Of a DNA stretch of 64,000 bases, positions 16,706 to 25,366 are shown piece after piece. The stretch's first letter is position 1. Each line of letters starts with the position of its first letter. Source of the DNA: Chitinophaga sp. CB10 (GTDB taxonomy: Bacteria > Bacteroidota > Bacteroidia > Chitinophagales > Chitinophagaceae); contig MLAV02000009.1 of the NCBI GenBank assembly GCA_001870995.2, positions 186,001-250,000 on the forward strand. Direction: 5' to 3'. Below the pieces are notes generated by a model that did no database searches, was not told where the DNA came from, and saw nothing but the letters and a program-made list of their open reading frames with translations. The position numbers and the translations under genes are program-made.

Positions 16706-18340
16706 TTAGTAATCCATACCCATACCGTGGCCGCCTGGCATTGCAGGAGCAGCGGATTTAGGTTCTGGTTTGTCAGCGATCACGCATTCGGTAGTCAGCA
16801 GCATACCAGCGATGGATGCAGCGTTTTCCAGGGCGATGCGGCTCACTTTAGTAGGATCGATTACGCCGGCAGACAGCATTTTTTCGTAGGTTTCGGTGCG
16901 GGCGTTGAAACCGAAGTCGCCTTTACCTTCTTTTACTTTCTGCACTACGATAGAACCTTCGATACCAGCGTTAGCGGTGATCTGACGGAGCGGTTCTTCG
17001 ATGGCGCGTTTAACGATTACGATACCGGTTTGTTCGTCTTCGTTGTCGCCTTTCAGTTTTTCGATGCTTTCGATAGCGCGGATGTAAGCTACGCCGCCAC
17101 CAGGCACGATACCTTCTTCAACGGCAGCGCGGGTTGCGTGCAGGGCGTCATCAACGCGGTCTTTTTTCTCTTTCATTTCTACTTCGGTAGCAGCGCCAAC
17201 GTAGAGAACGGCTACACCGCCGGAGAGTTTAGCCAGGCGTTCCTGCAGTTTTTCGCGATCGTAATCGGAAGTAGTTACTTCGATCTGCGCTTTGATCTGG
17301 CCGATGCGGGCCTGGATATCTTTTTTCTGACCACGGCCACCAACGATGGTAGTGTTGTCTTTATCGATAGTTACGGATTCAGCGCGGCCCAGGTAAGTCA
17401 GGTCAGCGTTTTCCAGTTTGTAACCTTGTTCTTCGGAGATAACGATACCGCCGGTCAGTACAGCGATGTCCTGCAGCATGTCTTTTCTTCTGTCGCCAAA
17501 GCCAGGAGCTTTAACAGCAGCTACTTTCAGGGTGCCGCGGAGTTTGTTTACCACCAGGGTAGCCAGTGCTTCGCCTTCCAGGTCTTCAGAGATGATTACC
17601 AGCGGAGCGCCCTGCTGAGCTACTTTTTCCAGGATGTGCAGGATATCCTTCATGGTGCTGATCTTTTTGTCGTAGATCAGGATGTAAGGGTTCTGCAGTT
17701 CAGCCTGCATTTTTTCGCTGTTGGTGATGAAATATGGAGAGAGGTAACCACGGTCGAACTGCATACCTTCTACTACTTCAACGGTAGTATCGGTACCTTT
17801 TGCTTCTTCTACAGTGATAACGCCGTCTTTGGTAACTTTTTTCATTGCTTCAGCGATCAGTTTACCGATTTCGCTGTCGTTGTTAGCAGAGATGGTAGCA
17901 ACCTGTTCGATTTTTTTGGTATCGTTACCAACTTTTTCGGATTGTTTTTTCAGGTTTTCAACGATGCCTTTCACCGCTTTGTCGATACCGCGTTTCAGGT
18001 CCATTGGGTTGGCGCCTGCGGCAACGTTTTTCAGACCTTCGCTGATGATTGCCTGAGCCAGTACGGTAGCAGTGGTGGTACCGTCCCCTGCCAGGTCAGC
18101 AGTTTTAGAGGCTACTTCTTTTACCATCTGGGCGCCCATGTTTTCGATGGGGTCTTCCAGTTCGATTTCTTTTGCAACGGAAACACCGTCTTTAGTTACA
18201 GCAGGAGCGCCGAATTTTTTTTCGATTACCACGTTGCGGCCTTTAGGACCCAGGGTAACTTTTACTGCATCTGCCAGAACGTCAACGCCTCTTTTCATTT
18301 TGTTGCGGGCGTCTATATCGAAGAATATTTGCTTTGCCAT
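16706..18340 (-). CDS. groL: chaperonin GroEL (Hsp60)
   Basis: A 544-residue group I chaperonin. Hallmarks include VTLGPKGRNVVIEKKFGAP, the nucleotide-binding LAGDGTTTATVLAQAI, the apical domain with YLSPYFITNSEKM, and EEGIVPGGGVAYIRAIE near the C-terminus. The tail is MPGGHGMGMDY, a short glycine/methionine tail. Fourteen subunits form the double ring that, with GroES and ATP, folds cytosolic proteins. It is 61 bases downstream of groES and clearly in one operon. No CIRCE element for HrcA control was seen upstream of groES. It is followed by a terminator. Confidence 0.98.
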   Translation of the reverse strand: MAKQIFFDIDARNKMKRGVDVLADAVKVTLGPKGRNVVIEKKFGAPAVTKDGVSVAKEIELEDPIENMGAQMVKEVASKTADLAGDGTTTATVLAQAIISEGLKNVAAGANPMDLKRGIDKAVKGIVENLKKQSEKVGNDTKKIEQVATISANNDSEIGKLIAEAMKKVTKDGVITVEEAKGTDTTVEVVEGMQFDRGYLSPYFITNSEKMQAELQNPYILIYDKKISTMKDILHILEKVAQQGAPLVIISEDLEGEALATLVVNKLRGTLKVAAVKAPGFGDRRKDMLQDIAVLTGGIVISEEQGYKLENADLTYLGRAESVTIDKDNTTIVGGRGQKKDIQARIGQIKAQIEVTTSDYDREKLQERLAKLSGGVAVLYVGAATEVEMKEKKDRVDDALHATRAAVEEGIVPGGGVAYIRAIESIEKLKGDNEDEQTGIVIVKRAIEEPLRQITANAGIEGSIVVQKVKEGKGDFGFNARTETYEKMLSAGVIDPTKVSRIALENAASIAGMLLTTECVIADKPEPKSAAPAMPGGHGMGMDY

Positions 18341-18401
18341 GATTCTTTAAAGTATTTTAGATTTTGATACAATTAACCGGATATCATCAGGAGGGGTTGG
18401 A

Positions 18402-18683
18402 TTAAACCACTGCCAGGATATCGGATTCACGCATGATTAAGTAGTCACCACCTTCGATGCTGATCTCAGTACCGGAGTATTTACCGTACAGTACTGTATC
18501 TCCCACCTTAACAGTTACAGGCTCATCTTTCTTGCCAGGGCCAGCTGCCACAACAGTACCTTTCTGAGGTTTTTCTTTTGCAGTATCCGGGATGATGATA
18601 CCACCAGCTGTCTTTTCTTCTGCCGCTGCAGGTTTCACAATTACCCTGTCAGCTAAAGGTTTAATACTTAATTTTTTAGCCAT
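18402..18683 (-). CDS. groES: co-chaperonin GroES
   Basis: A 93-residue co-chaperonin with the standard core: IKPLADRVIVKPAAAEEKTA, the mobile loop GGIIIPDTAKEKPQKG that docks onto GroEL, and KVGDTVLYGKYSGTEI before the closing strands. Seven copies cap the GroEL ring. It is the first gene of the groES-groEL operon. An upstream element resembling a classical -35/-10 promoter is listed separately. Confidence 0.97.
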   Translation of the reverse strand: MAKKLSIKPLADRVIVKPAAAEEKTAGGIIIPDTAKEKPQKGTVVAAGPGKKDEPVTVKVGDTVLYGKYSGTEISIEGGDYLIMRESDILAVV

Positions 18684-18737
18684 AGTAGTTTTTATTTAAA
18701 GAAGTAGTTGAATTTTTTGTGTTCTCAAGGCCCACGA

Positions 18738-18766
18738 GAATTATGCCAAGGGCCAATATGGGTCAA
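18738..18766 (-). promoter_or_regulatory. candidate groES promoter with -35/-10-like spacing
   Basis: On the minus strand TTGACC (18761-18766) is followed after exactly 17 bases by TAATTC (18738-18743), resembling a classical sigma-70 promoter rather than TAnnTTTG. The -33 box TTTGACC also fits the local consensus. No inverted repeat of the CIRCE type is present. Confidence 0.4.
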
Positions 18767-18910
18767 ATTTTCAGCCTTTCCAGGCCGTATGTGCCATTCA
18801 TACTGACAAATCATCCCTGAACCCAGGAAAAAATGACAGAGCGCCGTGCTTTTAAGCGGAATTTAACGCCCACAACAGGACGGGAATCCGTAAATATCGA
18901 TTTTTTTATC

Positions 18911-18918
18911 TACTTTTG
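18911..18918 (+). promoter_or_regulatory. candidate -7 promoter element for nusB
   Basis: TACTTTTG matches TAnnTTTG exactly and lies 28 bases before the chosen nusB start. The longer upstream reading frame would begin before this promoter, which argues against it. Confidence 0.5.
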
Positions 18919-18946
18919 CGCCCTTATACCAGTTCTTTTTTATACG

Positions 18947-19876
18947 ATGATCAGTAGAAGAAATATCCGGGTTAAAGTAATGCAAACACTTTACGCCCTG
19001 GAAACGATGGAGCAAAGCAGTATTAAGCCGGGTACGGCTACCAGACTTTTAAACGAAAAGCTGGATCAGACCTGCCAGATCTTTACTTATTTACTTTATT
19101 CGGTAGCACAGGTAGCACAATACGCAGAGATTGACTCCGCGGCCCGTGCATCCAAACATTTGCCATCCGCAGAAGACCTGCAGGTAAATACCAAAATTGC
19201 CGGTAACGAATTCCTTTACCAGCTGATTAGCGACAAGGGCTTCCAGGTAAACCTGGAACAGTGGAAGATGCGTCACCTGGCAGACGAAGAGTTGATACGT
19301 AAAATGTACAACCTGCTGGTAGCTACCGATACCTACAAAGCCTATATTGCGGATGAACAGCGCAGCAAAGCAGGGGAAAAGGAAATACTGGAGTTCATCT
19401 ATAAAGAAATACTGGCAAAAAGCGAATTGTTCCTCCAGCATATGGAAGACAACTTCCTGCACTGGGGCGATGATGCGGACATGATGAACATCCTGCTCAG
19501 CAACTACTTCAACAAACCGCACCTGTTCAATTTTATGCAACTGATCAGCAAGGAGAAACTGGATTATGCCAAAGAGCTGCTGCTGACGGTAATCGATAAA
19601 AAAGAATACTGCCTGGAGCTGATTAAACCAAAGCTTCAGAACTGGGATCCGGAACGTATTGCCGCTGTGGACATGCTACTGATGGAAATGGGGGTTTGCG
19701 AATTCCTCTACTTCCCTACCATCCCTACCAAGGTGACCATCAATGAGTATATCGACCTGGCCAAAGCGTACAGCACGCCACAAAGCGGTCAGTTCATCAA
19801 TGGCATCCTGGACAACATCCTGAAGGACCTGGAAAAAGAACAGCTGGTAAAAAAACAGGATCGTCCGAAAAAATAA
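18947..19876 (+). CDS. nusB: transcription antitermination factor NusB
   Basis: A 309-residue protein. The start at MISRRNIRVKVMQTLYALE is the family's opening helix; the upstream frame from 18833 would precede the promoter. The N-terminal half is an extension found in Bacteroidota NusB. The C-terminal half matches the canonical NusB helices, with DPERIAAVDMLLMEMGVCEF, PTKVTINEYIDLAKAYSTPQ and SGQFINGILDNILKDL. NusB binds NusE (ribosomal protein S10) and boxA RNA, supporting rRNA transcription. It is about twice the length of the E. coli protein. It heads a cluster with the DUF1573, yajC and coaE genes, an order common in this phylum. Confidence 0.92.
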   Translation: MISRRNIRVKVMQTLYALETMEQSSIKPGTATRLLNEKLDQTCQIFTYLLYSVAQVAQYAEIDSAARASKHLPSAEDLQVNTKIAGNEFLYQLISDKGFQVNLEQWKMRHLADEELIRKMYNLLVATDTYKAYIADEQRSKAGEKEILEFIYKEILAKSELFLQHMEDNFLHWGDDADMMNILLSNYFNKPHLFNFMQLISKEKLDYAKELLLTVIDKKEYCLELIKPKLQNWDPERIAAVDMLLMEMGVCEFLYFPTIPTKVTINEYIDLAKAYSTPQSGQFINGILDNILKDLEKEQLVKKQDRPKK

Positions 19877-19910
19877 CCGGAATAGCTATTTTTACTCAAA
19901 TTGCATCATC

Positions 19911-20351
19911 ATGAAAGCACTGTTCTATGTCCTTGCCGCAGGTTGCCTGGTAATGACCGCCTGTAACGGAGGCGAAGAAGGCCGCAAAGCCGCCGCCATC
20001 GACTCCATCAGGCAAAAAACCATCAACAGCAAGGACATCGCTATTACCTTTGAAGAAAAAACCCACGATTTCGGAGAAATCGTCCAGGGCGAAAAAGTGG
20101 AATACTCTTTTAAATTCACTAATACCGGCAAGGCCGACCTGGTTATCGAAGACGCCATTTCCAGCTGCGGATGCACCGTACCTGAATGGCCGAAAGAACC
20201 ACTGAAGCCGGGCCAGTCCGCCTATATCAAAGTAATTTTTGACAGCGCCGGCAAGGAAGGCTATACGCAGAAGGAAGTAGCGCTCAAACTCAACGATGGC
20301 GCAGGCTATCATGTAGGACCCATCATCCGTTGCAATATCGTAAAGAAATAA
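19911..20351 (+). CDS. DUF1573-domain lipoprotein
   Basis: A 146-residue lipoprotein (MKALFYVLAAGCLVMTAC, lipobox cysteine at 18). It carries the DUF1573 domain: ITFEEKTHDFGEIVQGEKVE, YSFKFTNTGKADLVIEDAIS, SCGCTVPEWPKEPLKPGQSA and a final strand. The fold resembles an immunoglobulin/MSP-like beta sandwich, and the paired cysteines in SCGC may form or bind something, but the function is not established. It lies 34 bases after nusB and 28 before yajC, so probably an operon. It would sit in the outer or inner membrane facing the periplasm. Confidence 0.88.
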   Translation: MKALFYVLAAGCLVMTACNGGEEGRKAAAIDSIRQKTINSKDIAITFEEKTHDFGEIVQGEKVEYSFKFTNTGKADLVIEDAISSCGCTVPEWPKEPLKPGQSAYIKVIFDSAGKEGYTQKEVALKLNDGAGYHVGPIIRCNIVKK

Positions 20352-20379
20352 TTTTAATAAACTATTAAATCAATTATAG

Positions 20380-20724
20380 ATGAATATGCTGAATGTTTTA
20401 TTAGCAGCTCCTGCACAAGGCGGTGGCAGCGCGCTCCCACAGATGCTGATCTTTGGTGGTATGATCGTGGTAATGTACTTTTTCATGATCCGCCCTCAGA
20501 CCAAAAAAGCCAAAATGCAGAAACAATTTATCGAAAACCTGAAAGAAGGCGACAAAATCGTAAACATTGCCGGTATCCACGGTAAAATCAAAAAATTCAA
20601 TGACGACGGTAAAACCCTCGTTATGGAAGTGGCGCCGGGTACTACCCTGACCATCGAGCGCTCCACCATCAGCATGGAGTACTCCGCAGCGCTGAACCAG
20701 CCTGCCGCCAACGTAAAAGCGTAA
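20380..20724 (+). CDS. yajC: preprotein translocase accessory subunit YajC
   Basis: A 114-residue protein with an opening short hydrophobic segment, one transmembrane helix (LPQMLIFGGMIVVMYFFMIR) and the cytosolic YajC domain (RPQTKKAKMQKQFIENLKEG, then VNIAGIHGKI). YajC is a small partner of SecDF in the Sec export machinery. The gene follows DUF1573 by 28 bases and ends at a strong terminator. In many Bacteroidota a YbbR-domain gene sits between yajC and coaE; here coaE follows directly. Confidence 0.93.
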   Translation: MNMLNVLLAAPAQGGGSALPQMLIFGGMIVVMYFFMIRPQTKKAKMQKQFIENLKEGDKIVNIAGIHGKIKKFNDDGKTLVMEVAPGTTLTIERSTISMEYSAALNQPAANVKA

Positions 20725-20743
20725 TAATCCGACAACTTATACT

Positions 20744-20787
20744 AAAAGCCTGCGCAGGGAATTTTCTTTGCGCAGGCTTTTGTTTTT
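20744..20787 (+). terminator. rho-independent terminator of the nusB-yajC unit
   Basis: A perfect 13-base stem (AAAAGCCTGCGCA / TGCGCAGGCTTTT) is followed by GTTTTT. Confidence 0.85.
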
Positions 20788-20814
20788 AGCAATTTTTGCT
20801 AACTTGTTCAGGCT

Positions 20815-21414
20815 ATGTTAAAGGTTGGAATCACAGGAGGCATCGGCTCCGGCAAAAGTACCGTCAGCAAAATTTTTGAACTGCTGGGGGTGCCGGTTTA
20901 CTACGCAGATGATAAAGCAAAAGACATTCTGGTTAGAGATAAAGAACTGGCTGAACAGGTAAAACAGCACTTCGGCCCTGAAGTCTATGAGGCGGACGGG
21001 GCCCTCAACAGGAAGCTGCTGGGCAATATCGTGTTTAACGATAAGGACAAACTGGCACTGCTCAATTCCCTCGTACACCCGGCTACGATACGCGACTCCA
21101 ACAACTGGGCCGCAGAACAAAAAGCGCCTTACGTACTCAAGGAGGCCGCCCTGTTATTTGAAACCGAATCCTTCCACCACCTGGATAAAATCATTGGCGT
21201 GAGCGCCCCCCAGCCCCTGCGCATACTCCGGGTCATGAAGCGGGACAATGTATCCCGCAACGACGTGCTGGCGAGGATGCACAAGCAGATCGACGAAACC
21301 ATCAAAATGCGTTTAAGCGACTACGTTATCTATAACGATGAGCAGCATATGGTCATTCCCCAGGTGCTGGAACTGCACCAAAAGCTGTTGCAGCTGGCGG
21401 CTGAAAAAGCCTGA
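20815..21414 (+). CDS. coaE: dephospho-CoA kinase
   Basis: A 199-residue P-loop kinase: MLKVGITGGIGSGKSTVSKI has the Walker A motif at residues 8-15, followed by ELLGVPVYYADDKAKDIL, the substrate lid HPATIRDSNNW, and DNVSRNDVLARMHKQ. It phosphorylates the 3'-hydroxyl of dephospho-CoA, the last step of coenzyme A synthesis, in the cytosol. Length is normal. It lies past the yajC terminator, and a 7-of-8 promoter match (AATTTTTG, 20791-20798) is 16 bases upstream of the start, so it may be a separate unit. Confidence 0.95.
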   Translation: MLKVGITGGIGSGKSTVSKIFELLGVPVYYADDKAKDILVRDKELAEQVKQHFGPEVYEADGALNRKLLGNIVFNDKDKLALLNSLVHPATIRDSNNWAAEQKAPYVLKEAALLFETESFHHLDKIIGVSAPQPLRILRVMKRDNVSRNDVLARMHKQIDETIKMRLSDYVIYNDEQHMVIPQVLELHQKLLQLAAEKA

Positions 21415-21448
21415 CATTTCCGTGCATCCCCCTTATGCCTCAATTACC

Positions 21449-21456
21449 TACCTTTG
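21449..21456 (+). promoter_or_regulatory. candidate -7 promoter element for the IscA-like gene
   Basis: TACCTTTG is a full match to TAnnTTTG and ends 17 bases before the start codon, leaving a leader of about 10 bases. Confidence 0.5.
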
Positions 21457-21473
21457 CTTAAAATCAAAGACAA

Positions 21474-21773
21474 ATGGAAGCAGGTTTTAACGTAGCGCTG
21501 CAGTTCACACCGGCCGCAGAAGCCGTGGTGAAGGAACTGCTGCACAGCATCGCAACGGCGCCCTACCTGCGCGTAGGCGTGAAGGGAGGCGGCTGTTCCG
21601 GCATGGGCTATATGATAGGATTTGATCAGAAGGCAGCGGATGATATCGAAATGGAGATCGCCGGCATCCCGGTGATCATGAAAAAGGCGCATACCATGTA
21701 CCTGGCCGGTATGGAGATCGATTACCGGCAGCAGGACGAAAGCAGCGGGTTTGTTTTCACCGCACCGCAATAA
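21474..21773 (+). CDS. IscA/HesB-like iron-sulfur scaffold lacking the C-terminal Cys pair
   Basis: A 99-residue A-type carrier homologue. The first half matches the family (FTPAAEAVVKELLH, LRVGVKGGGCSGMGYMIGFD), with the conserved cysteine at 41. The C-terminus DYRQQDESSGFVFTAPQ stops where canonical proteins continue into the CGCGxSF motif that supplies two more cluster ligands. The stop codon is clean and no continuation is found in another frame just downstream, so this looks like a true short form rather than a sequencing slip. It may bind iron or a cluster through different ligands, or be a specialised relative. It is monocistronic, with its own promoter and terminator. Confidence 0.82.
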   Translation: MEAGFNVALQFTPAAEAVVKELLHSIATAPYLRVGVKGGGCSGMGYMIGFDQKAADDIEMEIAGIPVIMKKAHTMYLAGMEIDYRQQDESSGFVFTAPQ

Positions 21774-21800
21774 TGTAAATACAGTTTTATATCAGGAATA

Positions 21801-21826
21801 GGCTGGCCCTGGGGCCGGCCTTTTTT
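21801..21826 (+). terminator. rho-independent terminator of the IscA-like gene
   Basis: An eight-base stem (GGCTGGCC / GGCCGGCC, one G-U pair) with a four-base loop is followed by TTTTTT. Confidence 0.8.
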
Positions 21827-21924
21827 GTGGGCTGGGGTGTGGGGGATTACCGGCTTGCAGGGGGTGGCGGCTTGCGGGATTTGCAGCTTGTGGGCCTGGC
21901 AGCTTTCTTCAGGCATGCAGTCAT

Positions 21925-21955
21925 GAAAAAAGGCTGGCTCTATCGAGCCAGCCTT
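21925..21955 (-). terminator. rho-independent terminator of secDF
   Basis: An 11-base perfect stem (AAGGCTGGCTC / GAGCCAGCCTT) with a TATC loop is followed on the minus strand by six T residues, 30 bases past the secDF stop codon. Confidence 0.85.
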
Positions 21956-21985
21956 ATATATTATCAAACATTTTTCCAGTTAAGC

Positions 21986-24900
21986 TTACTTGGCAGCTAC
22001 TTCTTTTTTGGAAGCAGGTACTGACTCGCTTTCATTGGCCAGTTGATTGTGCTTGTCGAAATCTACCAGTACAGGCGCCGCTACGAAGATAGAGGAGTAA
22101 GTACCGGTGATAACGCCCACGAGCATAGCGAATGCGAAACCGCGGGTTACCTCGCCACCGAACACGAACAGGATCAGGATGGTCAGGAATACCGTCAGGG
22201 AAGTCATTACGGTACGGCTGAGGGTATCGTTGATCGCTTTGTTAATAACGGTGTCACGATCCTTACCGTGCGTACCGGTACGGAAGTATTCGCGAATACG
22301 GTCGAACACGATCACGGTATCGTTCATGGAGAAACCGATTACAGTGAGGATCGCAGCGATGAAGTGCTGGTCAATTTCCAGGGTGAACGGTACGAAGCTT
22401 CTGCACCAGGAGAATACTGCCAGGGTAACGAGTACGTCGTGCAGCAGGGAGAAGATGGTACCCACTGAGTACTGCCATTTGCTGAAACGCAGCAGGATGT
22501 ACAGGAAGATCACCACGATGGACAGGATGGTCGCTTTAATCGCACCGGAACGGAGGTCATCGGAGATGGTTGGAGAAACGGTCTGTGAACCTACGATATA
22601 ACGGTTGGTGAAAGCATCTTCCGTTACAGAAGGATCATAGAATTTCTTCAGGCCATGGAACAGTTTGGAAGTAACTTCCTTATCCACTTCCAGGCTTTGC
22701 TCTTCGATTTTGTAAGCGGTAGTGATGTTCAGCTGGTTGGTGTTACCAATTGTTTTCACATAAGGCTCGGAACCGAATTCCTGGTGCAGGGCAGCTCTTA
22801 CTTCGTCGGATTTCATCGGGTGCTCGAAACGTACGGTGAAGCTACGGCCACCGGAGAAGTCGATACCGTGATCGAAACCATGGAAGAAGGAAGATACGCC
22901 TGCGATCATCACGATGGCAGAAATGATGTATGCATATTTACGTTTGCCTACGAAGTCGAAAGCAGCGTGTTTAAATACTTTACGGGAAATTGGCGTGAAG
23001 TATTCGAAGTGACGTTTTTTCTTCATCCAGAAGTCAGTCACCATACGGGATACCAGGATACCGCAGAACAGGGACAGTAACAGACCGATAATCTGGGTGG
23101 TGGCGAAGCCCAGTACAGGACCAAGACCGAAGTAGAACAGGATGCAGGCAGTGAGCAGGGAGGTAACGTGACCGTCCAGTACAGGAGCGAGGGAACGTTT
23201 GTAACCTTTCTGCACCGCGTCCGCATAGGAGAGGCCGTGCGTCAGCTCGTCCTTGATCCTTTCGAAGATGATTACGTTTGTATCCACTGCCATACCGATG
23301 GTCAGTACCAGACCGGCGATACCGGCCATGGTGAGCGTTGCGCCAAGGGAAGCGAGGATACCGAAGGTAAACAGCAGGTTGAGGATCAGCGCGATGTTGG
23401 CTACCCAACCGGCAGTGTTATAATATACCAGCATCAGTACGAAGATGATGGCAAAGGAGATCAGGAAGGATTTAGCGCCTGCGGCAATGGATTCAGCGCC
23501 GAGGGTAGGTCCTACGATCTGCTCCTGAACGATTTTCGCCGGAGCCGGCATTTTACCTGATTTCAGGATGTTTGCCAGGTCGCCCGCTTCTTCAGGGGTG
23601 AAGCTACCGGTGATAGAAGAACGGCCACCGGAGATTTCGCCCTGGATGGATGGAGCGGAGTACACGATATTATCCAGTACTACGGCAACGTAGTTGAATG
23701 TAAACGGATCTTTCGGATTGGTAGGAGCCAGTTCGCCGGTGAGTTTTCTCCACTCGTGCGCGCCCTGGTTGTCCATGGTCATGCTGATTTCAGGCTGGTT
23801 GTTCTGGTCAACGTCCTGGTGGGCTTCGATTACTCTTTCGCCGCCAACACGCGGAGCAGGGTTAGCCGGGTTCACTTTCAGGATGTACACTTCCAGCGGA
23901 CCGTGTTTATCAGTTTTGTTTTCAGGACCGAATGCAAACACCGCATCTTTTGGCAGTACTGCCTGCACGCCCGGCAGGGCCAGGTAGCGGCGGAAGGTAG
24001 CGGTATCCTTAGGCAGCATCATACCCACGGACGGGCCAGGGATGATGGAGCCGGATTGCTGGTCGTAACGGGGGAACAGTACAGCGAACAGCGGATTCTG
24101 TTTCTGTTGTTCTCTCATGAGTTTTTCCTGGGAAGCCAGGCCGGTATCAGCTTTTGCTTTACCGCTGTCTTTCGCGAGGTAATCGCTCAGGCTACCGGTT
24201 TTAGCGGTATCGGCAGGCGCGCTGGCAACAGCGGCTGAATCTTTTTTAGCGGCAGCTGCGGTGTCTTTCGCTGCAGGAGCATCTCCCAGGGCCACTCTGA
24301 TGGCGTCGTTCATTGGGGAGAGGATGTTCTGCAGTACATCCGCGCTGTTTTTGTACACTTCTCTGAACTCCAGGTTAGCGGTAGCCTGCAGGTATTTACG
24401 AACGCGTTCAGCGTTGTCCACACCGGCCAGCTCCACGGAGATCAGACCTTTATTTTCGTCCAGGCTGATGTTGGGCTGTGCCACACCGAATTTATCGATA
24501 CGTTTTTGCAGTACGATATAGGTGTTTTTGATGGCCGCTTTGGATTCCCTGCGGATCATGTCCAGCACCTGCTGGTTGGAAGAGTTAAAGTTGATGTCTT
24601 TCTGGTACGCATTTGCGAAGATGTTCGCCAATTTGCCCTGGGGAGCAACTTCCGCATACGTTTGTCCGAACAAAGTAACAAAGTCGGTCTGGCTGGTTTT
24701 CTTTCTTTCCTTAGCCATATCCAGCGCTCTGTTGAAAGCCGGGTCTTTGGATTGACCGGATAAAGCGCGTACTACATCTTCTACGCTTACTTCCAGTACT
24801 ACGTTCATACCACCCACGAGGTCAAGACCGAGGTTCAGTTCTTTTTCCTTCGCTTTGTTGTAGGTCACGTTCCATGGAAACCCTGCAATCTCTTTATTGC

Positions 24901-25150
24901 TGGTGCTATCCACGATCTCTTGTCTTCTTTGTTTTACATAGCCTTTAAGCGTGTCGGCATAAAAACCCTGTAATTGCGAATTTCCAGGATACTTCTGCGC
25001 GGCGGAGGGATACTGTTTGGCGATGTCCTTTTCGGCCTGCTGCTCTATCTTCTTCTCATAGTTCCGCACCAAAAACGTGAAGGACAATTGGTACAAAGAG
25101 ATAAGGATCAGTGCGATGGCAAAAAATCTTACCAGTCCTTTAAGTTGCAT
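21986..25150 (-). CDS. secDF: protein translocase subunits SecD and SecF, fused
   Basis: A 1054-residue fusion; the start MQLKGLVRFFAIAL is chosen because it begins directly at the first transmembrane helix, 45 bases inside the longest frame. The SecD part has LNLGLDLVGGMNVVLEV and the periplasmic P1 domain, then the helix bundle with MAGIAGLVLTIGMAVDTNVI. The SecF part follows, with HGIDFSGGRSFTVRFE and FSMNDTVIVFDRIREYFR. Residues about 290-340 are an Ala/Lys/Asp-rich low-complexity insert within P1. SecDF uses the proton gradient to pull exported proteins through SecYEG. It has its own promoter candidate and terminator. Fusion is normal for this phylum. Confidence 0.96.
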   Translation of the reverse strand: MQLKGLVRFFAIALILISLYQLSFTFLVRNYEKKIEQQAEKDIAKQYPSAAQKYPGNSQLQGFYADTLKGYVKQRRQEIVDSTSNKEIAGFPWNVTYNKAKEKELNLGLDLVGGMNVVLEVSVEDVVRALSGQSKDPAFNRALDMAKERKKTSQTDFVTLFGQTYAEVAPQGKLANIFANAYQKDINFNSSNQQVLDMIRRESKAAIKNTYIVLQKRIDKFGVAQPNISLDENKGLISVELAGVDNAERVRKYLQATANLEFREVYKNSADVLQNILSPMNDAIRVALGDAPAAKDTAAAAKKDSAAVASAPADTAKTGSLSDYLAKDSGKAKADTGLASQEKLMREQQKQNPLFAVLFPRYDQQSGSIIPGPSVGMMLPKDTATFRRYLALPGVQAVLPKDAVFAFGPENKTDKHGPLEVYILKVNPANPAPRVGGERVIEAHQDVDQNNQPEISMTMDNQGAHEWRKLTGELAPTNPKDPFTFNYVAVVLDNIVYSAPSIQGEISGGRSSITGSFTPEEAGDLANILKSGKMPAPAKIVQEQIVGPTLGAESIAAGAKSFLISFAIIFVLMLVYYNTAGWVANIALILNLLFTFGILASLGATLTMAGIAGLVLTIGMAVDTNVIIFERIKDELTHGLSYADAVQKGYKRSLAPVLDGHVTSLLTACILFYFGLGPVLGFATTQIIGLLLSLFCGILVSRMVTDFWMKKKRHFEYFTPISRKVFKHAAFDFVGKRKYAYIISAIVMIAGVSSFFHGFDHGIDFSGGRSFTVRFEHPMKSDEVRAALHQEFGSEPYVKTIGNTNQLNITTAYKIEEQSLEVDKEVTSKLFHGLKKFYDPSVTEDAFTNRYIVGSQTVSPTISDDLRSGAIKATILSIVVIFLYILLRFSKWQYSVGTIFSLLHDVLVTLAVFSWCRSFVPFTLEIDQHFIAAILTVIGFSMNDTVIVFDRIREYFRTGTHGKDRDTVINKAINDTLSRTVMTSLTVFLTILILFVFGGEVTRGFAFAMLVGVITGTYSSIFVAAPVLVDFDKHNQLANESESVPASKKEVAAK

Positions 25151-25192
25151 ACTATTTGTTTCGGGTTTATAATAAAAAATTTTTAAGAGTTG

Positions 25193-25200
25193 CAAAGATA
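25193..25200 (-). promoter_or_regulatory. candidate -7 promoter element for secDF
   Basis: On the minus strand TATCTTTG matches TAnnTTTG exactly, 42 bases upstream of the secDF start. The AT-rich region around it fits a promoter. Confidence 0.5.
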
Positions 25201-25366
25201 GAATTTAAATTGATATATTAAAGCCCTTTCGAAAATAGGCGCAAATTAGCTGCCGGCTTGAGTTTGCTGGACTGTTGGCACATAAATTTTACAAATCTGC
25301 GATTCTGGTTTCTGCTGGTTTTAATATATTTCCATTGCTTTACAGCACGTTAATACCGACAAATAT

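Noticed and set aside
16727..18367. Long open frame antisense to groEL (546 codons)
   Set aside because: It lies wholly opposite the very well conserved groEL gene, has composition of a reverse-complement shadow (Phe/Asp/Ser-rich) and no recognisable domain.
18684..18780. CIRCE heat-shock operator before groES
   Set aside because: No TTAGCACTC/GAGTGCTAA inverted repeat was seen in the region.
21773..21800. Possible frameshift restoring the CGC end of the IscA-like protein
   Set aside because: The bases after the stop codon code for no CGC motif in any of the three plus-strand frames before the terminator.
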